From Lathyrus oleraceus (taxonomy: Eukaryota > Streptophyta > Magnoliopsida > Fabales > Fabaceae), in the NCBI RefSeq assembly GCF_024323335.1, contig NC_066580.1, forward strand, positions 143,334,188 to 143,398,187: a stretch of 64,000 nucleotides of DNA. The letters run 5' to 3'. Below, one piece after another: positions 1-10,714 of the stretch. Made by a program: the position numbers and the translations under genes. The notes beneath the pieces are model-generated. The model saw nothing but the letters and a program-made list of their open reading frames with translations. It searched no databases and was not told where the DNA came from. Numbering within the stretch: the first letter of the stretch is position 1; every line of letters starts with the position of its first letter.

Positions 1-540
1 ACTCAGCTTCAGCTGAAGATTGTGCCACAGTATCTTGCTTCTTTGAGCACCAAGAGATCACACTTAAACCAAGGTTGAATACATAACCTGAAGTGCTCTT
101 CATATCATCAACACTTTCGGCCCAATCACTATCACAATAGCCTTTAACTTCAAGTTTAGAATTCTTCTGAAATCTGATTCCATGCTCCATGGTTCCCATG
201 ACATACCTTAGAACTCTTTTTGCTGCCCCGAGATGTAAATGACTTGGTTTACTCATGAATCTTGAGAGCAAACTAGAAGCAAACATTAAATCGGGCCTTG
301 AAGCTGTAAGATAAAACAAACTTCCAACCAAACATATATACATGCTTGCATCTACTAATCTTCCACCATGTTCCTTCTTTAATTTTTCATTCACCACTAA
401 AGGAATATCAATAGGTTTGCAGCCATACATGCCAAACTTTTTCAAAATATTTTCGGCATATCTCTTTTGACAAATAAAAACTCCATAGTCATCTTGGTAA
501 ACCTCAATACCAAGAAAATGATGCAACAAGACAAGATCAC
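1..540 (-). pseudogene. copia RT C-terminus and RNase H (element A, partial)
   Basis: The minus strand continues the RT of element A after a frameshift in an A-rich run near 550. Recognisable pieces are the LLHHFLGIEV segment after the RT palm, the tract around SLFYLTASRPDLMFA, and an RNase H start with GYCDSDWAES (about 120-165) followed by TSGYVF and ending in SSAEAE at the window edge. DSDW contains the first RNase H catalytic Asp. The domain degrades RNA in RNA-DNA hybrids during reverse transcription. The end of the gene is not in the window. Confidence 0.85.
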
Positions 541-1509
541 TCACCTCATTTTTTTTATCATTTCTATTTTAAAATTTTCAATCATTTTCTTGTTGTTACC
601 CGTATACACCAAATCATCAACATAAAGGGCAACAAGAAGGATATCCTCTTTACCTTGATGTTTCGCATACAAGGTAGGCTCACTTTGACTTCTTTGAAAT
701 TCTTGCTGAATGAAGTAGTTGTCAATTTCACTATACCACGCTCTAGGGGATTGTTTCAACCCATAGAGAGCTTTCTTCAACTTGTAAACTTTTTCCTCCT
801 GGCCTTTAGTCACAAAGCCTTGAGGTTGCTGCACATACACCTCTTCTTTTAATTCTCCATTCAAGAAAGCTGACTTCATATCAAGTACGTACAAATTCCA
901 ACCTTTTTGAGCTGCTAACACAATGATTATTCTCACGGTGTCGAAACGTGCAACCGGAGCAAAAGTCTCACTATAGTCAATTCCAGGTTGTTTTGCATAG
1001 CCTTTGACTACTAACCTAGCCTTGGCTCTTTGGATTAAACCATCTGGATTATCTTTCAATTTGTACACCCACTTTACTCCAATAGCTTCTTTGTCATTTG
1101 GTTTTTCAACTAGCTGCCATGTTTTGTTCTTTTCAATTGCATTTATTTCTTCTTGCATCGCATTCCTCCAAACATCTTCTTTGATTGCTTCATCAAAATT
1201 TTTTGGTTCCACAACACAATAGTTGCACCTTGCATAAATATCACTCAAGTCCTTCAATTTTATTGGAGTTGAGCTGGGAGATGATGAACTTGAAATTAGT
1301 GAACTTGGAGAGGATGCAGAACTTGGTGTACATGGGGTTGGCTGCTCATTTTCAGTTGTTGGATTTTGTTGTAATAAAATTGCAGGGATTGTTTTCTCCT
1401 TTATTTTGTCTTCTTCCCAATTCCAAGAAGCCTTCTCATCAAATACAACATCCCGGCTAATAATCACCTTGTTTGTCTTCAAATTGTAAAGTCTATAGCC
1501 CTTTGACAT
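541..1509 (-). pseudogene. copia reverse transcriptase (element A)
   Basis: An open stretch of 322 codons carries the copia RT domain. Key segments are WRNAMQEEINAIEKNKTW, VKWVYKLK, RAKARLVVKGYAKQPGIDY, ETFAPVARFDTVR, the LDMKSAFLNGEL palm motif and the catalytic LYVDDLVYTG. It copies element RNA into DNA inside the virus-like particle. The N-terminal part is a Ser/Pro-rich linker after the integrase C-terminus (GYRLYNLKTNKVIISRDVVFDE). The apparent start is only the first Met of an open frame; the polyprotein continues upstream to 1890. It ends by frameshift, not at a natural stop. Confidence 0.92.
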
Positions 1510-2322
1510 GGAACTATAGCCAATAAATACACATCTTTCACTTGTTTCTTCCAGCTTTGTCCTCTTTTGTTTAGGAATTTAAGCATAGGAAACACACCCA
1601 AAAACTTTAAGGTGGTTAACTGAAGGTATTCTTCCACTCAAAGCTTCAAATGGAGTCTTATTCCATACAGCCTTTGTTGGACATCTCTTAAGCAAATACA
1701 CAATAATATTAACAGCCTCGGGTCAAAAGGTTTTAGGCAAACCTTTCTCAAGTAGCATAGACTTCGCCATCTCCATCACGGTTTGGTTCTTTCTTTCAGA
1801 TACACTATTTTGCTGAGGTGTATAGCCAACAGTGAGTTGTCTTTCAACACCTTCATCTTCACAAAATTTGTGAAATTCATTTGAGGTTTACTCCATCCCC
1901 CTGTCACATCTCAACATTTTTATAAACCTACCACTTTGTTTCTGAACAAAAGCTTTAAACTTCTTAAAAATTACAAAAACATCAGATTTTTGTCTCATAA
2001 AATATACCAATGTCATGCGGGTGAAATCATCAATAAACAATATAAAATACCTATTTTTTCCATGAGACAAAGTATTCATAGGACCACACACATTTGTGTG
2101 TACAAGTTCCAACCCTTGTTTGGCTCTCCATACTCCTTCCTTTGGAAATGGTCGGTGGTGGTGTTTGCCAAGCATACATCCTTCACACGCACCAGATTTT
2201 TCTTCAATTATTGGCAGCCCATACACCATCTTCTTTTGATAAAGCAACTTGAGACTATTGTAGTTCAAGTGCCCAAGTCTCTTGTGCCATAAACAAGAGT
2301 CATTTTCTTCTCTAGCCATCAT
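1510..2322 (-). pseudogene. copia integrase with GAG-pre-integrase segment (element A)
   Basis: The frame at 1888-2322 shows the pre-integrase zinc segment (LWHKRLGHLNYNSL, then CEGCMLGKHHHRPFP) and the first integrase Asp region (LVHTNVCGPM, FILFIDDFTRMTLVYFM), up to CDRG. It is then broken: a TAA near 1890 follows the CDRG motif, a TGA near 1718 stands where related copies have Trp, and a TAA lies near 1579. Between these the translation still gives typical integrase segments (ALSGRIPSVNHLKVFGC, then CVFIGYSSM). Integrase inserts the DNA copy into the host genome. The neighbouring RT follows in the same polyprotein, as expected for copia. Confidence 0.88.
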
Positions 2323-3107
2323 GCTGATTTTTTTTCATAATTAAGAGAAAGTGGAAAGCTTCTATTACTAGTCATTTTTACAACAGCAACATTTATTCTC
2401 TTTGAATAAAAAATTCTGCACTCACAATTCTCAAAATTTAGAGAATAGCCATGCTCCAAAAGCTGTCCAATGCTTAGAAAGTTCTCATCCAACTCTGACA
2501 CATAAAGAGTGTCATGAATGACTTTGCTTCCTTGCTTTGTTGTAAGTCTAATGCTGCCTTTTCCTTTTACTTCAACATGTTCTCTATTTCCCAATTTAAC
2601 TTTTGAGCCAAATGAAGCATCAATGTTTATAAAAGCCTCTTTCTTTCCGGTCATATGGTTGCTACAACCGCTATCCAAATACCACACATTTTTATCTTCA
2701 TGAAATGCTTTTTGACAAGAAAAGAACAAATTACTTTCATCATTTTCTCCTTCTGCAAATGAAGCATGTTGTTGATTGACAAAATGACAGTCCTTTTTAA
2801 TATGCCTGAATCTCTTGCAATTGTGACATTGTGGTTTGCCCTTGTTCCAACAATCATTCTTGTTGTGAGTGTTACTCTTACAGATTTTGCACCATTTATT
2901 TGATGCTCCTTCATGCCATCTTCCGCCATTTGCGCATCTTCCTCTTCCTCGTGAGTTTCTTCCTCTGCCCATGCCTCTTCCAAATCTGCCACCTCTAAAA
3001 GACGCACCTCTATTTTGTATTGGGGGCTTATTTACACCATTGTTGGGCTGAATGTTGAGTTTAGATTGAAAGCCACTCTCAACTGATTTTTCAGAGTGTC
3101 GTAACAA
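2319..3107 (-). pseudogene. copia gag C-terminus, zinc knuckle and protease (element A)
   Basis: From the N-terminal side: a Gly/Arg-rich stretch (FRGGRFGRGMGRGRNSRGRG), a CCHC zinc knuckle CHNCKRFRHIKKDC (spacing C-x2-C-x4-H-x4-C) and the aspartic protease start VWYLDSGCSNHMTG, where DSG is the active-site triad. Further on, LGNREHVEVKGKGSIRL and LYVSELDENFLSIGQLLEHG are typical of the copia protease-to-integrase segment. The knuckle binds element RNA and the protease cuts the polyprotein. A frameshift near 3110 separates this part from upstream gag, and the 3' end overlaps the integrase frame. Confidence 0.9.
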
Positions 3108-3116
3108 CCTTTATTC

Positions 3117-3655
3117 CTAGGACCTCGAAGACCCCATCAACCCTTGAACAGACATAGTTGATAGGTCCTTAGTTTCTTCTATAATAGCCACCATAGGATC
3201 AAATTTTTCTGTCAAACTAATCAGAATTTTATCAACAATTCTGCGATCATCTATTGTATCTCCATGTGACTTCATTTGATTCACCAATTCAGAGAGTCTA
3301 TTAAAGTATTCATTCAAGCTCTTATTCTCTTTCGTTCTTTCATTTTCATAGTCTCTCTTAAGAGATTGAAGCTTCACAGTTCTCACCTTTGAGTCTCCTT
3401 CAAACTCTTGTTGTAGAATATTCCATGCTTCCTTTGATGTTTTTCCTCTCATAATCCTTGGGAAAATGGATATGGAGACCGCTCTTTGAATCATCCCGAG
3501 AACTCCAGCATCTGTGATCTTCTTTTTCTTCTTCAATTCTTCAAGTCGTTGGCTTGATTCTTCAGCCTCTGCTGGTGCTGGTTCTTCATACCCGTTTTGG
3601 ACAAACTCCAAGACATCCGAAGAGGTGAACAAAGTCTCCATTTTAACAGCTTAAA
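3117..3655 (-). pseudogene. copia gag, UBN2-type capsid region (element A)
   Basis: The translation has the copia capsid signature: a Lys-rich helix, IQRAVSISIFPRIMRGKTSKEAW, LKRDYENERTKENKSLNEYFNRLSELVNQM and VDKILISLTEKFDPMVAIIEETKDLS. These match the UBN2/retrotran_gag family that forms the particle shell. The likely natural start lies slightly upstream (around 3690), but a TAA about eight codons before the Met at 3641 interrupts it. The frame is lost again near 3117. Function is inferred from the family. Confidence 0.88.
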
Positions 3656-3760
3656 AATCATAATTTTCTCCTTTAAACAAAGGAACTTTAACATTGCTAT
3701 AAACTGTAGAAGAGTTGCTTGTGGAAGCCTTTTTTTTTGTTCCAGCTGCAAGGATCTGCA

Positions 3761-3772
3761 GCTCTGATACCA
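3761..3772 (-). promoter_or_regulatory. Primer-binding site of element A (initiator Met tRNA)
   Basis: On the minus strand the sequence is TGGTATCAGAGC, the standard plant copia primer-binding site complementary to the 3' end of initiator Met tRNA. The putative LTR boundary (TG on the plus strand) is at 3776. Confidence 0.85.
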
Positions 3773-3829
3773 CACTGTTGGTGGTATTCTAGAGGTGGTA
3801 TGATCCTCGTGAAAAATCTAGTGGGAGTA

Positions 3830-4913
3830 TTTGTAAAACTAACATCAAAGGACTCAAAATGATTTAGGAACCTAGTGTTAAGACCTAAGTTTTTGGTGCA
3901 TGAGTGATTTATAGTGTCAAACGCTAAGTGGTATATTGATAGAGGTTGTTTAAAGCACATGATCGGAGATAACTATTTATTCTAGACATTCACTTTCAAA
4001 AAGGAGGTTTTGTCTCCTTTGGTGACAATAACCCCATTCCAACGATTGGGAAGGTTCTTTTAGTTGATGGTTTAAAGCATAATTTATTAAGCATTAGTAA
4101 ATTATGTGTAAAAGATAAAATTTAAACATTTTATTCTTCTGGATGCAGGTTTATCAAATCAAAGTCTGATCAAACCATATTTACTAGATCTAGAAGTGGA
4201 AACACCTATGTCTTTAATTTATAAAAGATTCGTTCAAATGATGTTTGTCTTTTGAGTAACCAAAACAAATCATGGTTATGGCATAAGAGAATAGTCCATA
4301 ACCACATGGACCACTTAAATAAGTTGGTCCGTAAGGATTTAGTGATTGGTTTGTAAAACTTACATTTTGAGAAATGTTAGTTATGTGATGTATGACAAAA
4401 GGGTTAACCACTAAGGGTCTCTTTTAAAGCTAAAAATGTTGTCTCTACAAACCGACTTTTACAACTTTTTTATATGAATTATTTTGGCCCATCCAAAACC
4501 AAATGTTTTGGCAGAAATCTCTATGCCCATGTAGTTGTGAAGGACTAGTCTCGCTATACTTGGACATTATTCTCATCTCAGGAAAGAGACATTTTTTCTA
4601 CTTTTTGAACACTTTCCAAGGTTATCTAGAACGAAAAAATGATTAAGTATTGCATCAATCTGAAGTGATCATGGTGGAGAATTCCATAATAAGAAATTCA
4701 AAAAGTTTGTTAATGAGAATGGCATTTAGCATACATTTTCCACTCCACAAACTCCTCAATAAAATACGGTAGTTGGTAGGAAAAATAGATCTCTAGAAGA
4801 GCTAGCCAGGACAATATTCAATGACACTAACCTTCCTAAATACTTTGAGGCTGATGCAATACTTTCGGGGCCGACCAAAGTACTTTTTGACAGATACAAT
4901 TAATATTGCATGC
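3830..4913 (+). pseudogene. Element B: decayed copia protease-integrase fragment
   Basis: The plus strand reads as a degenerate copia polyprotein with many stops. Recognisable pieces: WYIDRGCLKHMIGD near 3930-3970 (protease DSG changed to DRG); FVSFGDN and LLVDGLKHNLLSISKLCVKD near 4005-4110; WLWHKRIVHNHMDHLNKLV near 4275-4330; SFKAKNVVSTNRL near 4425-4455; and integrase segments SDHGGEFHNKKFKKFVNENG (4660-4720) and SLEELARTIFNDTNLPKYF (4790-4850). It is cut at 4914 by the LTR of element C. The left boundary with element A is uncertain. The high stop density makes it one of the oldest elements here. Confidence 0.8.
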
Positions 4914-6444
4914 TGTAAGACCCTAATTTTGACCCTAAGATCCCTCATGGCATCATGTTACTGCACAACTGCATTGCCTCAAGGATCATAGCATGTTTGG
5001 ATCCTTAACCCTATGGGTGGGACTTGTTTGAGTGTTTTGAAATCACCAAGCATGCTTGTATTGTATATTATTGTTTTTCTTGTTTAATTACTAACCAAAA
5101 GCACAAAAATATGTCACTAACTCTTTTTGTTTTGAAGCTCAAGTGATCATGTGCTCCAATGCTCCTAGGAGGCTCCTAAGCCCAATGAAATGGCTAGATG
5201 AAGATGAGAAAAAGCATGAAAATGGCCCACAAAGATCCTAATAATAATCATATATGTCTCTCAAGCATCTCAATTTTCCAATTTGATCAAGATAACTCAA
5301 AGGGCTTGAGGATTATTTCCCAAGGAAACCCTAATTCCACTATGCTTTAACTATGCCTTGCCCAAGAAGCAACCTCAACCTCTGATCAAATTTAATCAAG
5401 GGAAGCTCTTTCATTCATCATTTTATGCATATATGAGCCTATTTTAGGATCCTCAAGCATTTATTCATCAAGATTGAAAGTTTGGCCTTGAAAAGTTGAC
5501 CAGTCAAGTCAGCTGACTAAGCTGAGCATCACTGAAATATAACTTTTGATGTGTTTGTAAAATGAAGATTACCCCAAGATAAAAACTGTTCCTAAGAACC
5601 ATATGAACAACTTTCATGTTCATCAAAAATCCATTTGAAACATGTAAGGTCATCATTCATTTCAAAACATTATATGTCACTTTGACTGAAACCCTAACTT
5701 TGGGTCAACTTACCAAGGGCATAATTTCTTTAATTTTTACTATTTTGAGGTGAGACCAAATTCATTGGAAATATTGAGATGTCTACTTTGAATGTTATGT
5801 TGGACAAAATTTCATAATCTTAAAATAAATACATGTGATAATACAAAACATTATAGGTCATCTTGGACCTAATTCATTGAATTTGAAAAAGTACCCAACT
5901 TCAAATGCCCATAACTTTGTCATGAAAAATCCAAATGATGCAAAATTTAAGTCTAAATTGATCATATTGAAACGATATACAACTTTTATGTTGGACATTT
6001 TTCCATTTGAAGCTTTCATCATGAAAACAGTGGGGTTTGAATAGGCTTGCTTTTGAGTGAAAACTTTCAAAATGACTTAAACATGTTTTGTACTTGGATT
6101 TTCCAGGCCAGATTTCATTAATTTTCACATGCCAAATGAATTTTTTTCTAACATGACTTTTGTTCCTTATTTCAACGGATTTCCAACCATTACTCACATA
6201 CTCTTTTGGACTTACCATTTGGGAGTTACGAAGACCTTTCCATTTATGTGCATTTTGGCATTTCATGTTATAATTTGGTATGCAAGCTAGTTCCCTCCAA
6301 AGTTCACGTCCAAATGATCTTCAGGTGGTATCAGCAAGAAGTTCCATTCATCATTGGGCCTGCTACACGCTTGCACAGGCCCATGCAAGCAAATTTCAAA
6401 TGGCCATGCACCTGAACAAAGCGTGGGATTCAGCTACTTTAGGC

Positions 6445-6452
6445 TATAAATA
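6445..6452 (+). promoter_or_regulatory. TATA box in 5' LTR of element C
   Basis: TATAAATA in the context TTTAGGCTATAAATAACC, about 1.5 kb into the LTR, identical in the 3' LTR (38888-38895). It is the best candidate core promoter. Transcription would start about 30 bases downstream, making the region before it U3. The start site is inferred. Confidence 0.7.
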
Positions 6453-8517
6453 ACCACTCCCTCTCATTCATTCGTCAACCTTTTAGAGATCTGAATTGTT
6501 GTAGCATTGAAACCATAGCCATACCAAAGGAATTTGTTCAAAAATTTTCTCACTTTCGAGCTTGAAATTCAGCATCATTAGCTGATCTTCAAAGCTTAAT
6601 ACCTTAGCCTTTCATTTCAACTGCATCCCTAGAGCAAAGAGGAGCCAAGATCTTGAAGAAATCATGGCCTGAAGTGATCCAATTCAGAGGTATACATTCA
6701 ATCTTTTTGGATCTAGAACTCTCAATTCAATGTAGTATCCTTGTGTTTGTGTGGTTTTCTGAAGTCCTCGCACTTGAGGCAAGCCAATGGTGCTTTTAAT
6801 TCATCATTTCATGAGCTTACAGTTGGAACACCATGATCTTCTTCTTCACGTTTCTATCAATATAGGAAGAGTGAGGAAGATCCAATGGTACAGTGATGAT
6901 CTCCATCACACGAGCTTCAATTTCATGTCCTTATTTTCCATTTTTGTTAAAAAAAAGTTTCTCTGCAACTGGTGGCTGAAAGTGGTTGTCTCGCCGGAGA
7001 ATATGGTGGTTTCCACCACCACCACCACCACGTGTGCACCTTCATGGCCTTTGGATCTTGTATTCAGGATCTAATCTTGTTCATTCATTTGGCTTACTTC
7101 ATTTAATACATGTTGTCACGCGTTTGACTCAAGCACAGCATGCGCCCTCACAACTGAACCATTCTTGGATGCCACGTCAATTAATGAGCTTCATCTTGTG
7201 GCGCTGGTTTTTTCCATTTATTCTATTTTCTTTTATTTTCAGTTAATTCATTTGATTTTCAAAAATTCATAAAAAATTCATTTGAAGTCATAAAAATATG
7301 AGACCAATTCCAAATAATTTCTTGAAAAATCTAGTTTCATATTTTGATTTTTAATTATTTTTGTGACTTCATTTGATATTTTCCATGGATTATTTGATTT
7401 TTAATAGTTTTAATTCATTTTTAATACTTTCTAACTTTTGAAAAATCCAAAAATATTTTCATAGCATCTATGGATCATGATAAGTCAATGAAAAATAGTC
7501 TCATCAATTTCTTATTTGATTTGAGATTTATTTGAGATTTTAATTCATATTATTCTATTTTTAATAGTTTTTAATTATTTTTAATTACTTTCTGATTTCA
7601 AAAATTGGTGAGAAAATTAGTCAAAGCTTGTTTGACTGTGTTGAACCTATGAGAATTTAATTAGACTTTTTGAAGTTGATTTGAATTGAATTTGAGGTTT
7701 GACCTTATTTGTTTATATTTTATTTGCATTTTATTTTAATTCAAAAAATACCAAAAAAATATTGTTGTCATGTTGACTTGTTATCTTCATTTCTTTTCTG
7801 TTTGGTGTTGATTGATGATGATTTGATTCATATTTGATCAATTGGATTTGGTTGTGATCTTCTTTTCCCCTCCCTTTCATCTTCATCCCTTTCTTTCCAT
7901 CAATAGCCAATGAGTTAAAGTCTTGTGGTTGGTCTTGACAAATGAGAGGTTTAACCTTCTTTGATCCAAACCAAACTCAACTTGATCCATGATCAAGTGA
8001 GTTGTTTTGTGTCAAAGATAGGTTGCTTCTTGGTCAAGCAAATAACCTAAGATCAATACAAGGCCCTTCCCCTTTTGTTTTTGGCATGGCAAGTTTATGG
8101 AGCTTGGCTTACTAGTCATGATCTCTAACTTGTGTTTCTTTGCCTATATTTTTATTGACCGACCTCAGATAGGTGTGACTACTACATTAGTCCACTTACG
8201 ATTGCTTAACATAGAGCTACATTGTCTTATGAAAAACTAACATAACTTTACTAACTACTAACTTTAATTTGAGCATTTAATTTCTTGTCATTTACTTTTA
8301 ATGTCATTTATTTCTTGCTCATTATTCATATTGATTTTCACTTTGCTCACTGAGCACATATTTTATGTTTATGTCATTTTTCTTTTGCTCATTTGAGCCC
8401 ATTATTGTATAAATATATTGTTATCTTGTGTTTGATTTGTGTTTTATTTTGTGTGAACTAAATGCAAAAAGAGAAAGGACTTAGAATTAGGACTTACCTA
8501 TGCTTAAAGGAGTTCAA

Positions 8518-8594
8518 GAGCAACTAGGCCTCATGCCTTTAGAATGCTAAATTATTGAAGAGCAACTAGGCCTCATGCCTTTAGAATGCTAAAA
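8518..8594 (+). repeat. Two-copy tandem repeat in C LTR
   Basis: A unit of roughly 40 bases (GAGCAACTAGGCCTCATGCC, then TTTAGAATGCTAAA) occurs twice in a row and is also duplicated in the 3' LTR near 40930-41008, so the duplication predates insertion. No function is evident. Confidence 0.75.
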
Positions 8595-9794
8595 TTCCAA
8601 GTTGATCTCAAAGGACTTCTCCTCCAAACTTATTCTTTGTCCATTCCCTTTATTGTGTTGTGAACTTTTTGATGTTTGCTTTTGTGTGATAGGGATCCCC
8701 ACTTTGAGATTATGAAAAGAGGACCATTGTCATGAGTAGCCAAGTTAAGAGCCAAGCCAAATGGAGATCCTAGGAGCTTGAATTCAATTGTGTGATTGCT
8801 TGTTTGTTTGCTAAGTCCAAAGGAAAGGAGCATCTTAAGTCATCTCTATGACTTCAAGAAAAGGAACTCCAAGGGTTTATCTTTCCCCTCTTATCTTTGT
8901 ATTCTTTAGGACTAGCCCTTCTCTTCTTCTCCCCACTCTAACCAAGCCAAAAACTTTCTTCAAACTTTGACTTTGTTTCAAATTAGAAACCTAGGCCTTA
9001 TGCCTTTGACTTTTTCAAAACTCTTTTCATAAATACTCATTGTGAATAAATCTTAATCCAACTTTGACCTCATTTTGTAAATAAATCTAACTTGTAAATA
9101 TAACTCACTTCAAGTTGTTTTGTGGTTCCAATGGCCACCTTTTAAAACCTTTTCATAAACATTAGTCATAGTGGTTTGAGTTATCATAGTGGTTGATGTA
9201 AATCTCACCTCATCCTTAGTGATTGGATTATAAGTCTTCCATGTTTATTATAGGGTTAACCCCTCACTAGCATGTTGAAGCCTTCCTCGCACGGTGGACT
9301 GTTGGTTTAGGTTGAGTTTTCTCCCTTTGATAACAAAAGACCTTAAGGCTTTTGGTCAAATCAATTCACCAATCTTTGGGATTTTACCCCGAACTACGAG
9401 GTTTTGATCCTCTTTTGTGATGTTACGAAGGCAATGGGTTCATCCATTCAAACAACAAATTTGTAACTATAATCTATTCTCTTCTCATCCCCCCAATCTT
9501 TTGTACAAATCTTTTGACAAATACCAACCTACAACACATATTTGCAAAAAGGGTTCCCTTAGAGTACTAGGGATGTTTTGGGTGCGTAAAACCTTCCCAT
9601 TTCATAACCAACCCCCTTACCTAGATCTCTAACATTTTTATTAGTTTTTGATTTGAAAAACTTCTTACTTGGCTTTTGTTCGCTTTTTAGCCTTTCCTTT
9701 GGACAAATAAAAGTACGGTGACGACTCGAATTGTATGTTGACTTTTGGTTTAGTCAATAAACCTAAAGGTAACGAAAACCCCACTACAAAAAAG

Positions 9795-9812
9795 TGGCGA
9801 CTCTGCTGGGGA
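9795..9812 (+). promoter_or_regulatory. Primer-binding site of element C (tRNA-Arg type)
   Basis: TGGCGACTCTGCTGGGGA starts six bases after the LTR. It is complementary to a tRNA 3' end reading TCCCCAGCAGAGTCGCCA. Plant tRNA-Arg has nearly this T-stem and acceptor sequence, and Ogre elements are known to use a tRNA-Arg primer. The same site occurs in D (33021-33040) and F (51659-51677). Confidence 0.88.
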
Positions 9813-10714
9813 ATAAATTCTTCTCTAGTGGGTTTAGCCTAATTTTTGCTTATATGTGTTGTATGTTTATATTTATTTGTGATATATTTTAGTGCAAATT
9901 TGGGATGAATGTATTGTTTGTAATGTATGAATTGCTTGATATATTAATTGCTTGTATGCTTGGTGGTTTCTTGTGAGATGAGTTCTATACCCGAACTCGA
10001 GTGCACTTATGATAGGAGAATGGCATAGCCTTGTTGACTTATGTGGAGTTATTCCTTAACAAGTTAACTTGCAAGTCCACTCACTTGGTGGAGGTCTTGT
10101 TGGGATCAATAATGTCACACGAGTAGTCGTGGTTAGGCATTACTCTTTCCAATAGGAACCTTAGAAGCCAAGGACCTTAGATACCTAGCCCATCTTGGCC
10201 TATTTTAGGACGTAGTGCGAAGGTCGTTCAAGTGTAAGACTTGAGGCGATTGTTACGCGATACTACACTCATAAGAGTTCCTCTTGAGAATATTTTTGGA
10301 GGACGAGTAGTCGTTTTATCCGATAATATCCGAAAGATGGGATGATGACTATGGGAACCTTTTTAGAACATGATTGTCAGGTTTAAACTGTAGTACACTC
10401 TCATTGGGTGGTTCTTAACCGAGACTCCATGCTCGTGACTCACAACAAACCCTTGATTCACGGTTGATCTGTTCTCGTATATCCTTAATATCAATGGAAC
10501 CTTGGTGTTGATAAGGTGTAAACCATAATCCACCAAAATGGATGATTGATATTGATGATGACTTGAGCCAACTCGTGACCTTTATGTGGTGTGACTTGCT
10601 TGATCCTTGAGTATGTTTGTTGCATCCATGCATTCATGCATTCATTCGCATTCATGTCATCAACAATAAAGATTTCACAAGGAAATTAAGAGGTCTGTTT
10701 GCAAATTTTGAGAC
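9813..10714 (+). other. Untranslated leader of element C
   Basis: A 0.9-kb leader without coding signal lies between the primer-binding site and ORF1. From about 9970 it is strongly similar to the leaders of D (about 32180-32890, minus) and F (about 51860-52480). An imperfect inverted repeat around CTTAATATCAAT near 10480 and ATTGATATTGA near 10545 corresponds to a perfect 13-bp one in F. A role in RNA packaging or dimerisation is possible by position but not shown. Confidence 0.7.

Larger units (their letters stand above)
1..3775 (-). mobile_element. Element A: Ty1/copia retrotransposon, truncated by window edge
   Basis: On the minus strand the order is gag, zinc knuckle, protease, integrase, reverse transcriptase, RNase H, the Ty1/copia order (integrase before RT). 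The RNase H end runs off position 1, so the 3' LTR is outside the window. A primer-binding site lies at 3761-3772, but a full 5' LTR cannot be recognised beyond 3776, because sequence of another decayed copia begins within about 60 bases. All coding parts carry stops or frameshifts, so the copy is dead. Confidence 0.9.
4914..9788 (+). repeat. 5' LTR of element C
   Basis: The 4.9-kb LTR starts TGTAAGACCCTAATTTTGAC and ends CCCCACTACA, followed by a short spacer and the primer-binding site. It matches 37359-41350 along that copy's length, with scattered substitutions and small indels, for instance a deletion in the 3' copy near 40150. A TATA box lies at 6445-6452. Short open frames here have no recognisable domain and I do not call them genes. 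The last 250 bases contain the TAATACCTTCC block shared with the other families. Confidence 0.92.

Noticed and set aside
5835..7246. Several short open frames in the C LTR, with close matches at 38277-39684
   Set aside because: They match only because the LTRs are copies. The region surrounds the TATA box and has no recognisable protein domain.
9795..9812. Possible tRNA-Arg gene because of the tRNA 3'-end match
   Set aside because: Only the 18-base primer complement is present; no cloverleaf or 5' half follows, here or at the copies in D and F.
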